Shown in pieces: positions 1 through 7,550 of a stretch of DNA of 24,168 bases. The translations under genes and the position numbers were made by a program. Source of the DNA: JABDOU01 sp041567895 (GTDB lineage: Bacteria > Actinomycetota > Acidimicrobiia > Spongiisociales > SHLN01). The DNA lies in assembly GCA_041567895.1 (NCBI GenBank), contig JBFGAX010000042.1:1-24168 (forward strand). Reading direction: 5' to 3'. The notes under the pieces are model-generated. The model worked only from the letters and a program-made list of their open reading frames with translations. It did no database searches and was not told the DNA's origin. The stretch's first letter is position 1, and each line of letters begins with the position of its first letter.

Positions 1-282
1 CAACTCGAGCTCCAAACCAAGGCGCTTGGCAATCTCCTTGCCAATATCAATCGAGTATCCCTCGTTCTCACCGGTGGACTCGTTGATCTTCGTGAACGGC
101 GGGAAATTACCCGTCGTCACCAGAATCAACTTGCCCTCCTCAACGAGCCCGGGTACGGCACCCGGCGCCTCCGTGGTCGGAGCAGCCTCCGTGGTGGTCG
201 CAGATTCGTCATCACCACCACATGCAGCGACAACCAGTGCGAGCACCATCACCGCCAATAGAATTTTTGTTAATCGTCTCAC
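1..282 (-). CDS. ABC transporter substrate-binding lipoprotein, polar amino acid type (N-terminal part, runs off left edge)
   Basis: Read on the minus strand from a GTG at 282-280; 94 codons are open to the window edge. The start has an AAGGAG-like ribosome site about 8 nt upstream. Residues 1-21 form a lipoprotein signal: basic MRRLTK, a hydrophobic stretch, then the lipobox VAAC with Cys21. A Thr/Glu/Ala/Pro-rich tether follows (about residues 22-46), as is common in actinobacterial lipoproteins. The mature domain begins near residue 50 with KLILVTTGNFPPFT and continues with GYSIDIGKEIAKRLG, which is the N-terminal signature of family-3 solute-binding proteins (polar amino acids and small organic acids). 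It would be a membrane-anchored binding protein delivering substrate to a permease encoded beyond the window. Its GTG start overlaps the IclR gene stop by 4 nt, so the two are probably co-transcribed and translationally coupled. The substrate cannot be told from this fragment. Confidence 0.85.
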   Translation of the reverse strand, partial: MRRLTKILLAVMVLALVVAACGGDDESATTTEAAPTTEAPGAVPGLVEEGKLILVTTGNFPPFTKINESTGENEGYSIDIGKEIAKRLGLELEL

Positions 283-1142
283 TGTTGTTTCTCCTTCTTG
301 GTACCGGGTTGCCCCGCATTGTCAACGGCGGCTTCGGCTGCGACAAGCTCAGCGCCGGTCGCCGTTGAATTCATCGCCTGTGAAAGCGTTGGTTCAGAAT
401 GAATTGAGGTCACGAGCATCCATTGGTTGGCCGCTTCTTCGGTGATCGCCAGCAACTCCGGTACAAACTCCTGCATCGAGTGAAACCGATCGGCCGCTGC
501 ATAGAGGCTCAAAACACCGACCACGTCGCCCGAGACATCGAGCATGGGCGCGGCGACGGCTGCTGCGCCGTCGACAGTCTCGGACTGGCTTGCGCTCCAT
601 CCCTTGATGCGGGCCTTTTCCACCCTTTCGCGTAGCTCCTCTACGTTCTTCGCCGTGTTGGAGGCAAGCTGAGAGAACGAGATCTCGGAAAGCAAAACAT
701 CGAGATCGGCTTCCGCGAGACCGGCCAGGATTACATAGCCGACGGCGCCCGACCACACGGGAGCTGTGAACCCCGGGCCCCTGGCCCATCGAATTCCGTG
801 GTAGCCCTCGACCTCGGACACGCATCGCCGCAGATCACCAACCCGAACGTGGAGGCTGCTGGTTTCCTTTGTCACAGAAACCAAACGCTGGAGGTATGGC
901 TTTATCAGATCTGACAATCGTGCGGCCTGGGCACTGTCGCCCAGCAACAATCCGAGTTTGGATGTTATGACCGTGCCATCTTCGATACGGGCCACAATAC
1001 CGCGTGCTTCCAGCGTGTCGAGGATGCGATACACGGTTGGTCGCGGCAACTCCAGCTGTCGGGATAATGCCAGGGCGGTCATCGGGTGATCCGCACCGGC
1101 TATCTCGAAGAGCACGTCGAGGGCTCTGTTGACCGATTTCAC
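279..1142 (-). CDS. IclR-family transcriptional regulator
   Basis: This 287-residue protein has the IclR layout. An N-terminal winged helix-turn-helix covers about residues 3-60, opening with SVNRALDVLFEI and carrying the recognition helix around LELPRPTVYRILDTLE. An effector-binding domain covers about 80-245 (LHVRVGDLRRCVSEVEG, PVWSGAVGYVILAG, VAAPMLDVSGDVVGVLSL). The last 40 or so residues are a low-complexity tail beyond the usual 250-270 residue family length. The start is GTG at 1142-1140, chosen because the helix-turn-helix begins immediately after it. IclR proteins are usually small-molecule-responsive regulators of catabolic genes and often control a divergent neighbour. Here the divergent neighbour is the flavin oxidoreductase at 1332, and the downstream neighbour is a transporter binding protein overlapping by 4 nt (GTGA). 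Control of one or both is inference. Confidence 0.9.
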   Translation of the reverse strand: MKSVNRALDVLFEIAGADHPMTALALSRQLELPRPTVYRILDTLEARGIVARIEDGTVITSKLGLLLGDSAQAARLSDLIKPYLQRLVSVTKETSSLHVRVGDLRRCVSEVEGYHGIRWARGPGFTAPVWSGAVGYVILAGLAEADLDVLLSEISFSQLASNTAKNVEELRERVEKARIKGWSASQSETVDGAAAVAAPMLDVSGDVVGVLSLYAAADRFHSMQEFVPELLAITEEAANQWMLVTSIHSEPTLSQAMNSTATGAELVAAEAAVDNAGQPGTKKEKQQ

Positions 1143-1202
1143 GCCGGGTCGCTCACAGTTCTTTGCCCGGTTCAGGCGCTACCAATCCAGCTCCAGTCTC
1201 GA

Positions 1203-1260
1203 TGTCCATCATGCAGACACATGCCCGCACAATGACATGGACAGTAGAGCATCTGCGGGC
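1203..1260. promoter_or_regulatory. two interleaved inverted repeats in the IclR/oxidoreductase divergent intergenic region
   Basis: The 189-bp gap between the divergent starts at 1142 and 1332 holds no gene. It contains a perfect 7-bp inverted repeat TGTCCAT (1203-1209) / ATGGACA (1237-1243) and a second perfect 7-bp repeat GCCCGCA (1223-1229) / TGCGGGC (1254-1260). Half-site starts are 34 and 31 bp apart, about three helical turns, so they could be operator half-sites for the adjacent IclR protein. Short repeats of this size can arise by chance, so this is only a candidate. Confidence 0.3.
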
Positions 1261-1316
1261 GCCGTGCCAACAACATGGCCGTTCTTTGGAGCGGAAGGCG
1301 CGGTACGAGTGGTGTG

Positions 1317-1322
1317 TACTGT
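1317..1322 (+). promoter_or_regulatory. candidate -10 element upstream of the flavin oxidoreductase
   Basis: TACTGT fits the actinobacterial TANNNT -10 pattern and ends 9 nt before the ATG at 1332, which would give a transcript with almost no leader. The gene lacks a convincing Shine-Dalgarno sequence, which agrees with that. I see no good -35 element. Confidence 0.3.
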
Positions 1323-1331
1323 GTCGACGAG

Positions 1332-3314
1332 ATGAACAGTGAACGCTATCAGCATGCATTGGCGCCAATCAGCGTGGGTCATGTCGAGCTTCGGAATCGT
1401 ATCTTCGTGCCCGCCCATACGACCAACTATGGAGAGGACCACCTCCCCTCGCCTCGCCACCTGGCGTACCACGAAGCCAGGGCCCGGGGAGGAGTCGGCC
1501 TGATCATCTTCGAATCGATTCGAGTACACCCGACCAGCCTTGGCAAACCTCAGGGCGTTGCCGGCTACGACCCTCGCTGTGTCGAGCGATTCCAAGAGAT
1601 CTCGAGGGCTGTCCATAGTCACGGGACCAAGCTGTTCGGCCAGATCATCCACCTGGGTCGGCAGATCGACGGCGATCCGGTACGGGTCGTGCCGTGGGCA
1701 CCGTCACCGATCCCATGGGACTCCGTGTCGCCGATTCCCCACGTCATGGATCAGTTAGACATCTCCTCCCTGATCGAAGGCTTTGTGGCTTCAGCCAACC
1801 ATGTCATCGCCGGTGGCCTCGACGGGCTCGAAGTCCATCTGGGTCACGGCCACCTGTTACAGCAGTTCCTATCCCCGACATCCAATACACGCGACGATGA
1901 GTACGGTGGATCCGAAGAAAACCGGCTCCGGCTGACCCTTGAGGTGCTTGAAGCGGTGCGGAGCGAAATCGGACCCGACGTGTGCCTCGGAATTCGAATC
2001 AGTGCTGACGAATACCTGCCCGGCGGCCTGGGACTCGATGACATGATTCGCATAGTCCCGAAGGTGTTGGACTCCGTCCCGGTGGATTTCGTCAACGTAT
2101 CGCACTCGGCATACCACAACAGCTACACCCTCGCTACCCAGATGGCGGACATGGCATTTGCGACGAAGCCGTTTCGAGACCTCGCCACTGCCATACGTAC
2201 CGCAGCCCGGGAGCACGGCCACATGATGCCGGTCATGGCGGTCTGCAAGTTTCGTACGATCGCCGAAGCCGACGACATGATTCGATCCGAGGGAGCCGAC
2301 ATGGTCGGTATGGCGAGGGCGCACATAGCGGATCCAGGCCTGGTCATCAAGGCTACGACCGGACGCGAGATCGAGACCCGGGGCTGTATCGGTTGCAACC
2401 AGGGCTGCGCGAGCTTCCTCGAAAAAGGACTGCCTATCACATGCCTGGTCAACCCTTCGGCGGGAAAGGAGTCCAGCTGGACACCCGAACCCGGTGCGGA
2501 CTCCACAGAGATCACTCGCCGCGTCCTGGTAATTGGTGGGGGTCCCGCCGGCCTGGAAGCCGCCTGGGTCGCCGCCGCCCGCGGTCACGAAGTTGAGCTG
2601 TGGGAGAAGTCGGCGGAACTGGGAGGTCAACTCAGGTGGATGGAATCAATGCCATTGCGCCGGGACTTCCTCGGTTTGATTGACAACCAGGTAGCCGCAT
2701 GCAAACGCTACGGGGTACAGATCAAAACGGGCGTCGACGCTACCGCCGGAATGGCTGCCGCCACGAATGCGGATACCATCATCCTGGCTGTTGGTTCCGA
2801 GCCACAGCCGATCAGCTTCGAGCTCGGTGGGGAGGCGATAACCATGCAAGAAGCCATTTCGCGCTCGCTCGACCTTGGTGAAGACATTGCCTTCTACGAC
2901 ACTATCGGCGGCTGGGCATCTGCGGCTGTGGTCGAATATCTGGCCGGGCAAGGAAAACGCCTCACGGTGTTCACCCCGGCGTCGGCTTTTGCTCCTCACA
3001 TCACCAGGTACAGCAGGCCCGCGGTGCTGGAGCGGTTGCGAGATCTCACGGTGAGCATCCTGCCGATGCACCGCATCAACCGATATGAAGACGGTACCGT
3101 CGAAATCGAGAACATCGCCGACCACACAATCCGGGTGCTGGACGGTTACGACGCAATAGTTGGTGCCGGTCCTGCTCGGTCCGTTGACAAACTGGGTAGG
3201 GAACTGGCGGCTGTGGTTGGCGGGGGTGTCCCGGTATCAGTGGGAGATTGCGTAGCCCCCCGCACGGCACTGGAGGCGGTGTACGAAGGGCACGCGGCGG
3301 CCCGTGCTATCTGA
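1332..3314 (+). CDS. NADH:flavin oxidoreductase of the TMADH / 2,4-dienoyl-CoA reductase family (FMN, 4Fe-4S, FAD)
   Basis: This 660-residue protein has the three-part TMADH/DCR architecture. An Old Yellow Enzyme TIM barrel spans about 5-345 (LAPISVGHVELRNRI, FLSPTSNTRDDEYGGS). The iron-sulfur motif C352-x2-C355-x3-C359-x11-C371 follows (CIGCNQGC, then CLVNP). A FAD/NAD(P)-binding half begins at VLVIGGGPAGLEAAW (398-412). I chose ATG 1332 over an upstream start at 1275 because family similarity starts at MNSERYQHALAP. Relatives reduce dienoyl-CoAs or oxidatively demethylate amines (trimethylamine, dimethylglycine, proline betaine). At the position of the dienoyl-CoA reductase catalytic Tyr, the motif HLGHGHLLQQF carries His174, which resembles the amine-demethylase side more than FadH. 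The substrate is unassigned. It overlaps the following epimerase gene by 11 nt, so the two form a coupled pair. Confidence 0.88.
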   Translation: MNSERYQHALAPISVGHVELRNRIFVPAHTTNYGEDHLPSPRHLAYHEARARGGVGLIIFESIRVHPTSLGKPQGVAGYDPRCVERFQEISRAVHSHGTKLFGQIIHLGRQIDGDPVRVVPWAPSPIPWDSVSPIPHVMDQLDISSLIEGFVASANHVIAGGLDGLEVHLGHGHLLQQFLSPTSNTRDDEYGGSEENRLRLTLEVLEAVRSEIGPDVCLGIRISADEYLPGGLGLDDMIRIVPKVLDSVPVDFVNVSHSAYHNSYTLATQMADMAFATKPFRDLATAIRTAAREHGHMMPVMAVCKFRTIAEADDMIRSEGADMVGMARAHIADPGLVIKATTGREIETRGCIGCNQGCASFLEKGLPITCLVNPSAGKESSWTPEPGADSTEITRRVLVIGGGPAGLEAAWVAAARGHEVELWEKSAELGGQLRWMESMPLRRDFLGLIDNQVAACKRYGVQIKTGVDATAGMAAATNADTIILAVGSEPQPISFELGGEAITMQEAISRSLDLGEDIAFYDTIGGWASAAVVEYLAGQGKRLTVFTPASAFAPHITRYSRPAVLERLRDLTVSILPMHRINRYEDGTVEIENIADHTIRVLDGYDAIVGAGPARSVDKLGRELAAVVGGGVPVSVGDCVAPRTALEAVYEGHAAARAI

Positions 3315-4296
3315 GTCCTCGCCTACTGTTCTCGTCACGGGCGCCAGCGGATTCGTCGGCCTCAATGTGGTGGAGTTGCTCTTATCCTCGGGACATGAGG
3401 TACTCGCTGTTTCACATGACGAGTTCCCGCCTGCCGCGTTCGCCGAGTTTTCCGGACTTGACGGATCCCTGACCGCCACAGTCGCCGATGTCCGCAACGT
3501 CGAGACCATCTCCGAGATGGCCAGTTCAGCCGACATTGTGATTCACGGAGCTGCAATAACGGTTTCCGACGACCATGAACAGGTGACCGGGGATCGGATG
3601 CTGGATGTCAATATTGGAGGCACGAGGGCACTTCTTGAGGCAGCACGCCTCGGGATTGGGGTCGACCGTGTCGTATACGTCTCATCTGGAGCCGTGTATG
3701 GCGACGCAACCTTCGGAGTCGAACCAGTCACTGAAGACACACCGGCCCACCCCACGAGTTTGTACGGTCTTTCCAAGTTGACGTCGGAGCTTCTCGTGAA
3801 GCAACACGGAGCCCTATACGACGTGGCAACAGTCAGTGCTCGGCTGTCGGCCGTATTCGGACCGTGGGAACGCGATACCGGAGTCAGGGATTCCTTGAGC
3901 CCGATGTATCGAATGGCAGTCGCCGCCCAACGGGGAGAAGCGATGCGCATGGGGCGGTTTGCCCCCCGCAACTGGCTGTATGCCAGAGACGCAGCTCGCG
4001 CCATCACGCATCTCGCCGTCGGACCAGCTCCACAGCACCATCTCTACAACGTCACCCCGACCGAATGGTGTGATCCGGGCGAGTGGGCGAACCAGCTGCT
4101 GGAGCGAAACCCGTATCTCGATTCGACCCAACCGAACGAATCCGCTCAGCGTTTCGACGGCGAACCCGGCCGCCGGCGGGCGCCGGTTGACAACAGCCGC
4201 TTGCGCTCCGAATTACCGGATTGGCCTCTGTTCAGTCCCTCCGAAGCCTTTGCCGACTACCTCGCCTGGTTGGAACGACATCCAGGAGTGATGTGA
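3304..4296 (+). CDS. NAD(P)-dependent epimerase/dehydratase (extended SDR)
   Basis: This 330-residue extended short-chain dehydrogenase has the Rossmann motif TGASGFVG (12-19), the acid VADV motif (60-63), catalytic Ser127/128 in VVYVSSGAVYG, and the pair Y154-x3-K158 (SLYGLSKLTSE). Substrate-binding features such as RLSAVFGPWE and YNVTP match NAD-dependent epimerases/dehydratases or 3-beta-HSD-like reductases acting on nucleotide sugars, sterol-like or dihydroflavonol-like substrates. The start is a GTG at 3304 inside the end of the preceding reading frame (11-nt overlap), implying coupled translation with the flavin oxidoreductase. It converges on the acyl-CoA synthetase gene with a 15-nt gap. 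Substrate cannot be assigned from sequence, and nothing suggests a sugar locus nearby, so a small-molecule reductase role is as likely. Confidence 0.85.
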   Translation: MLSESSPTVLVTGASGFVGLNVVELLLSSGHEVLAVSHDEFPPAAFAEFSGLDGSLTATVADVRNVETISEMASSADIVIHGAAITVSDDHEQVTGDRMLDVNIGGTRALLEAARLGIGVDRVVYVSSGAVYGDATFGVEPVTEDTPAHPTSLYGLSKLTSELLVKQHGALYDVATVSARLSAVFGPWERDTGVRDSLSPMYRMAVAAQRGEAMRMGRFAPRNWLYARDAARAITHLAVGPAPQHHLYNVTPTEWCDPGEWANQLLERNPYLDSTQPNESAQRFDGEPGRRRAPVDNSRLRSELPDWPLFSPSEAFADYLAWLERHPGVM

Positions 4297-4311
4297 TCGC
4301 CCCCGGGCGGT

Positions 4312-6384
4312 TCAGCGGAGAATCGCCAGAAAGTCCAGCACGATGGCGCCCTCACCGACCGGCAGAACCCGAATGGGATTGAGGTCCAGCTCCACGAGTT
4401 TCGGGCCCAGGCCGGCTGCCAGGCGCGAAACCATCGAGAACGCATCGGCAAGCGCTTCGACATCGAGAGGCGTCGCACCGCGGTAGCCATCGAGTAGCGG
4501 ATAACTCTTCAGGGATTCGATCATGGTGCGGGCTTCATCACGGTCGAGTGGCGCGAGACCAAAAGCAGTGTCGCCCAACAGCTCGACGCCGACCCCGCCC
4601 ATGCCCACCATCATCACGTGTCCGAACGGCTCCTGCCACGTCGCACCCACCACCAGCTCGAGGCCTCCGACAATCATTTCTTCCACGAGTACACCGTCAA
4701 CCGGGGCATCCGGATGAGACGAAGCCACCGCCTCCAACAACTCACGGTAGACGACGTCTGCCTCATGAGGGGGCACGCCGAGGCGCACGGCACCGGCCTC
4801 CGTTTTGTGAGCCAGCCCCAGCACTTTCATTGCAACATGTCCGCCGAGGTCCGTTGCCAGGGAGTGTGCCGCCGTCGCTGAATGCACAACCTGCCCCTTC
4901 GGAACGGAAAGACCGAGTCCGGCGAGTATCGATTTGCCTGCCGCTTCAGACAACGTGGCCGGGACGGGCGGTGGATCGAGCGGCACCGCGGCTCCAGGCG
5001 GGACCCAGGAGTTCCACGTCACAAGAGTCTCCAACACTCGAATGGCTTGCAAAGGGCTCGCATAGACCGGTACGCCGGATTCACGGAGCCGTGCGCGTTG
5101 CTCATCCGTGGCGAGAGGAGAGACAACCACGATCGGAGTCTTGGAGTCGGAGGCGGCCACCACCGGATCCACCCAGGCTCCGTCGGCGGTCCAGCCGAAG
5201 CCGGCAAAGAGGATCACAACATCGCCAACCGCGGCGAGCTCAGAGAGAACCGTCTCGAGACCGACGGTGTTGGTGACGAACTGACCTGTGAAATCGACCG
5301 GATTCTCTGCGGCAGCAAACGGAGGCAGGACTTTTCGGAGACGCTCGACCACCTCGCTCGGGAACGGCGGAACGCCCAGTCCGTGTTCGTCGGCTGCGTC
5401 GCATAGCAAGACCCCTGCGCCACCCGACATGGATGCGATCGCGAGACGATTGCCCTCTGGCAAATTCGGCATAACGTTGAAAGCCTCTAGCACGTCCAGC
5501 AGGTGCTGTTCGTCACTGGCCCGGGCGACGCCATACCGTTTGAACGCTGCTTGGTAGGCAACGTCGTTCCCGGTCAACGAACCGGTGTGGGATGCGGCGG
5601 CCGACGTACCGGCCGCCGATGCCCCGACCTTCACCAAAACAACGGGAATCGCGCTGTCGCGGGCCGCCAGCGCAGCGTCTGCGAAGGCTGGACCATCGCG
5701 GATCGTTTCGACGTACCCACCGATAGTGGATATTGCCGGGTGCCTGACCATGGCCGCGATGTAGTCAGGAACTCCTAACTGGGCTTCGTTGCCGGTGCTG
5801 ATATAGGTGTGGAGAGCCAAGCCCTGATCACGAGCAAGCCCATAGAGGACAGTTCCGAATGCTCCGCTTTGAGAGACGATTCCGATGGTGCCCGGCTCGG
5901 TGAGATTTCCTTGCCGCAGTGCGGACGTGAAGGTAACCGGCATGCGGTTGGCGGTGCTGATGACGCCGACTGAATTGGGACCACATATCTGAATACCCGA
6001 GCTCGCGGCGGCATCGACAACCTGACGCTGCAGTTCTATCCCGGCGGCGCCTGCTTCACTGAAGCCGGCGGTGATGATCACGGCGAACGGCACTCCGAAG
6101 ATCCCTGCTTCCTCGACCACGCCGGCGACCTTGGGAGCGGCGACCATGATCGCGATGAGATCCGGAACCTCAGGTAGGACACTGATCGACGGGTAGCACC
6201 GAAGCCCGTTTACCTCGGTTAGCCCCGGATTCACGGGGTACACCCGGCCCGGATATCCAAACCGAACCAGGTAGTCGATCGGCAGATATCCGATCTTGTT
6301 GGGATCACCCGAAGCCCCGACCACGGCGACAGACTTCGCATCGAGCATCGACAGCACACCGGCCACGGGGTCGAAGGATGTCAT
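4312..6384 (-). CDS. ADP-forming acyl-CoA synthetase (acetate-CoA ligase family, fused alpha-beta)
   Basis: This 690-residue protein has the fused ACD architecture. A CoA-binding Rossmann domain lies near 15-120 (SVAVVGASGDPNKIGY, YPVNPG). Succinyl-CoA-ligase-like flavodoxin domains cover about 140-460 (CGPNSVGV, GIVSQSGAFG). Catalytic His266 sits in ASHTGSLTG. A C-terminal ATP-grasp domain covers about 475-690 (VAMKVLGLAHKTEAGAV, VELDLNPIRVLP). These enzymes interconvert acyl-CoA + ADP + Pi and acid + CoA + ATP through a phosphohistidine. It is last in a minus-strand run, 7 nt after the acyl-CoA dehydrogenase stop, and either activates the acid substrate of that pathway or recovers ATP from its acyl-CoA product. 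The acyl chain is unknown; the family takes acetate, branched, aryl and dicarboxylic acids. Confidence 0.92.
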   Translation of the reverse strand: MTSFDPVAGVLSMLDAKSVAVVGASGDPNKIGYLPIDYLVRFGYPGRVYPVNPGLTEVNGLRCYPSISVLPEVPDLIAIMVAAPKVAGVVEEAGIFGVPFAVIITAGFSEAGAAGIELQRQVVDAAASSGIQICGPNSVGVISTANRMPVTFTSALRQGNLTEPGTIGIVSQSGAFGTVLYGLARDQGLALHTYISTGNEAQLGVPDYIAAMVRHPAISTIGGYVETIRDGPAFADAALAARDSAIPVVLVKVGASAAGTSAAASHTGSLTGNDVAYQAAFKRYGVARASDEQHLLDVLEAFNVMPNLPEGNRLAIASMSGGAGVLLCDAADEHGLGVPPFPSEVVERLRKVLPPFAAAENPVDFTGQFVTNTVGLETVLSELAAVGDVVILFAGFGWTADGAWVDPVVAASDSKTPIVVVSPLATDEQRARLRESGVPVYASPLQAIRVLETLVTWNSWVPPGAAVPLDPPPVPATLSEAAGKSILAGLGLSVPKGQVVHSATAAHSLATDLGGHVAMKVLGLAHKTEAGAVRLGVPPHEADVVYRELLEAVASSHPDAPVDGVLVEEMIVGGLELVVGATWQEPFGHVMMVGMGGVGVELLGDTAFGLAPLDRDEARTMIESLKSYPLLDGYRGATPLDVEALADAFSMVSRLAAGLGPKLVELDLNPIRVLPVGEGAIVLDFLAILR

Positions 6385-6391
6385 GACCGTA

Positions 6392-7549
6392 TCACGGGAA
6401 TGTCTTCGTCAGCAGCCGGCGGGCAACGATGCCGGTTTGGATCTCGCTGGTACCGTCGACGATCTCCTGCATCTTGGCTTCCCGAAAGAGGCGTTCGACG
6501 TGATATTCATCGGATAATCCGTAAGCACCGTGGATCTGAATGGCGTCATGGGAAGCGCTCATGGCGACCCGGCTTGCGTGCAGCTTGGCCAAAGACGGCC
6601 AGTAGGGCCCGGTTTCAGCCTCGAAGTCATCGAGTTCGGTTGCAGCCCGCCATACCAGAAGGCGGGCCGTCTCCACTCCCAAGGCCATCTCAACCAGCAT
6701 GTGCTGAACGAGTTGATGACTTCCGATGGGTCTGCCGAAGGCCATACGCTCCTGGGCATAGGCAGATGACAGTTCTAGACATCCCTGTGCAATACCGACG
6801 GATCGGGCCGCCACGTGAACCCGACCCGCAGTGACAGCGCCGAGCAAAATCGACCAGCCTCCGCCTACCTCACCGAGAACCCGGTCCATTTCGACGCGAA
6901 CATCGTTGAAGAAGATCTCTCCGGTATCGGAAATTCGGTTGGAGAGCTTGTGCTTGATGGGCCGCGTCTCGATACCTGACGTCTCCCGATCAACGAGGAA
7001 GGCAGTGATGCCCTCCCGCCCGAGGTTGCGATCAATGGTCGCGAACACCAGCATCCATCGGCATACCGTGGCATTGGACACCCACGTCTTTTGTCCTGAC
7101 AGGACGAAATCGTCACCGTCTCGAGTGGCCGTCGTCACCATCGATGCGGCATCGCTCCCGGCGTTTGGTTCGGTGATGGCGACTGCCGCTGTGCATTCGC
7201 CACGAGCCAAAGGAGCCAGAAAGGCTTGTCTCTGGTCTTCTGTCCCCCACCTCAGGAGTCCCTGGCCGGCTAGCGAACTCGGATAGCCGATCACCGCAGC
7301 CAGGGAGGTGCAGTAACGGGCGACCTCCTCGATAGTGATCGCCCAGGTGAGGTAGTCGAGTCCGGATCCGCCGTAGCGCTCAGGGACGACGCCACCCACC
7401 AAGCCAAGCTCTATGGCCTTGTCGACGAGATCAGTCGGCAACGCTCCGTCCCGGTTGTACTCGACGACCCGCGGAGCAACTTCGGTGTCAACGAATTCGC
7501 GAACTACCCGCCGGATGTCCTCCTGTTCGGTACTGAGCCGAAAATCCAC
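6392..7549 (-). CDS. acyl-CoA dehydrogenase with Asp at the usual catalytic Glu position
   Basis: This 385-residue flavoprotein has family landmarks throughout: helical N-domain (FRLSTEQEDIRRVVREF), VPERYGGSGLD, the FAD/substrate loop AITEPNAGSD (124-133), ERMAFGRPIGSHQLVQ, and the C-terminal QIHGAYGLSDEYHVERLFREAK. It oxidises an acyl-CoA to the 2-enoyl-CoA and passes electrons to ETF. In the motif normally reading EGTxxIQ, which carries the base Glu of MCAD-type enzymes, this protein has VDGTSEIQ with Asp365. The alternative Glu position of isovaleryl-CoA dehydrogenases, just before Arg243, is Gly242. The start is GTG (7549-7547), one nt after the thiolase stop, so it is tightly coupled. 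The substrate is unknown; the Asp could signal an altered substrate or reaction. Confidence 0.92.
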   Translation of the reverse strand: MDFRLSTEQEDIRRVVREFVDTEVAPRVVEYNRDGALPTDLVDKAIELGLVGGVVPERYGGSGLDYLTWAITIEEVARYCTSLAAVIGYPSSLAGQGLLRWGTEDQRQAFLAPLARGECTAAVAITEPNAGSDAASMVTTATRDGDDFVLSGQKTWVSNATVCRWMLVFATIDRNLGREGITAFLVDRETSGIETRPIKHKLSNRISDTGEIFFNDVRVEMDRVLGEVGGGWSILLGAVTAGRVHVAARSVGIAQGCLELSSAYAQERMAFGRPIGSHQLVQHMLVEMALGVETARLLVWRAATELDDFEAETGPYWPSLAKLHASRVAMSASHDAIQIHGAYGLSDEYHVERLFREAKMQEIVDGTSEIQTGIVARRLLTKTFP

Positions 7550-7550
7550 G

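Noticed and set aside
1869..2630. 253-residue open frame on minus
   Set aside because: It is a shadow of the TMADH-type oxidoreductase, whose motifs are continuous on the plus strand.
4297..4311. GC-rich palindrome in the convergent gap as a terminator
   Set aside because: The possible stem is only 4 bp (CGCC/GGCG) and no T-tract follows on either strand.
4548..5276. 242-residue Arg/Pro/Ser-rich open frame on plus
   Set aside because: It lies antisense within the ADP-forming acyl-CoA synthetase and has the low-complexity composition expected of a high-GC shadow frame.
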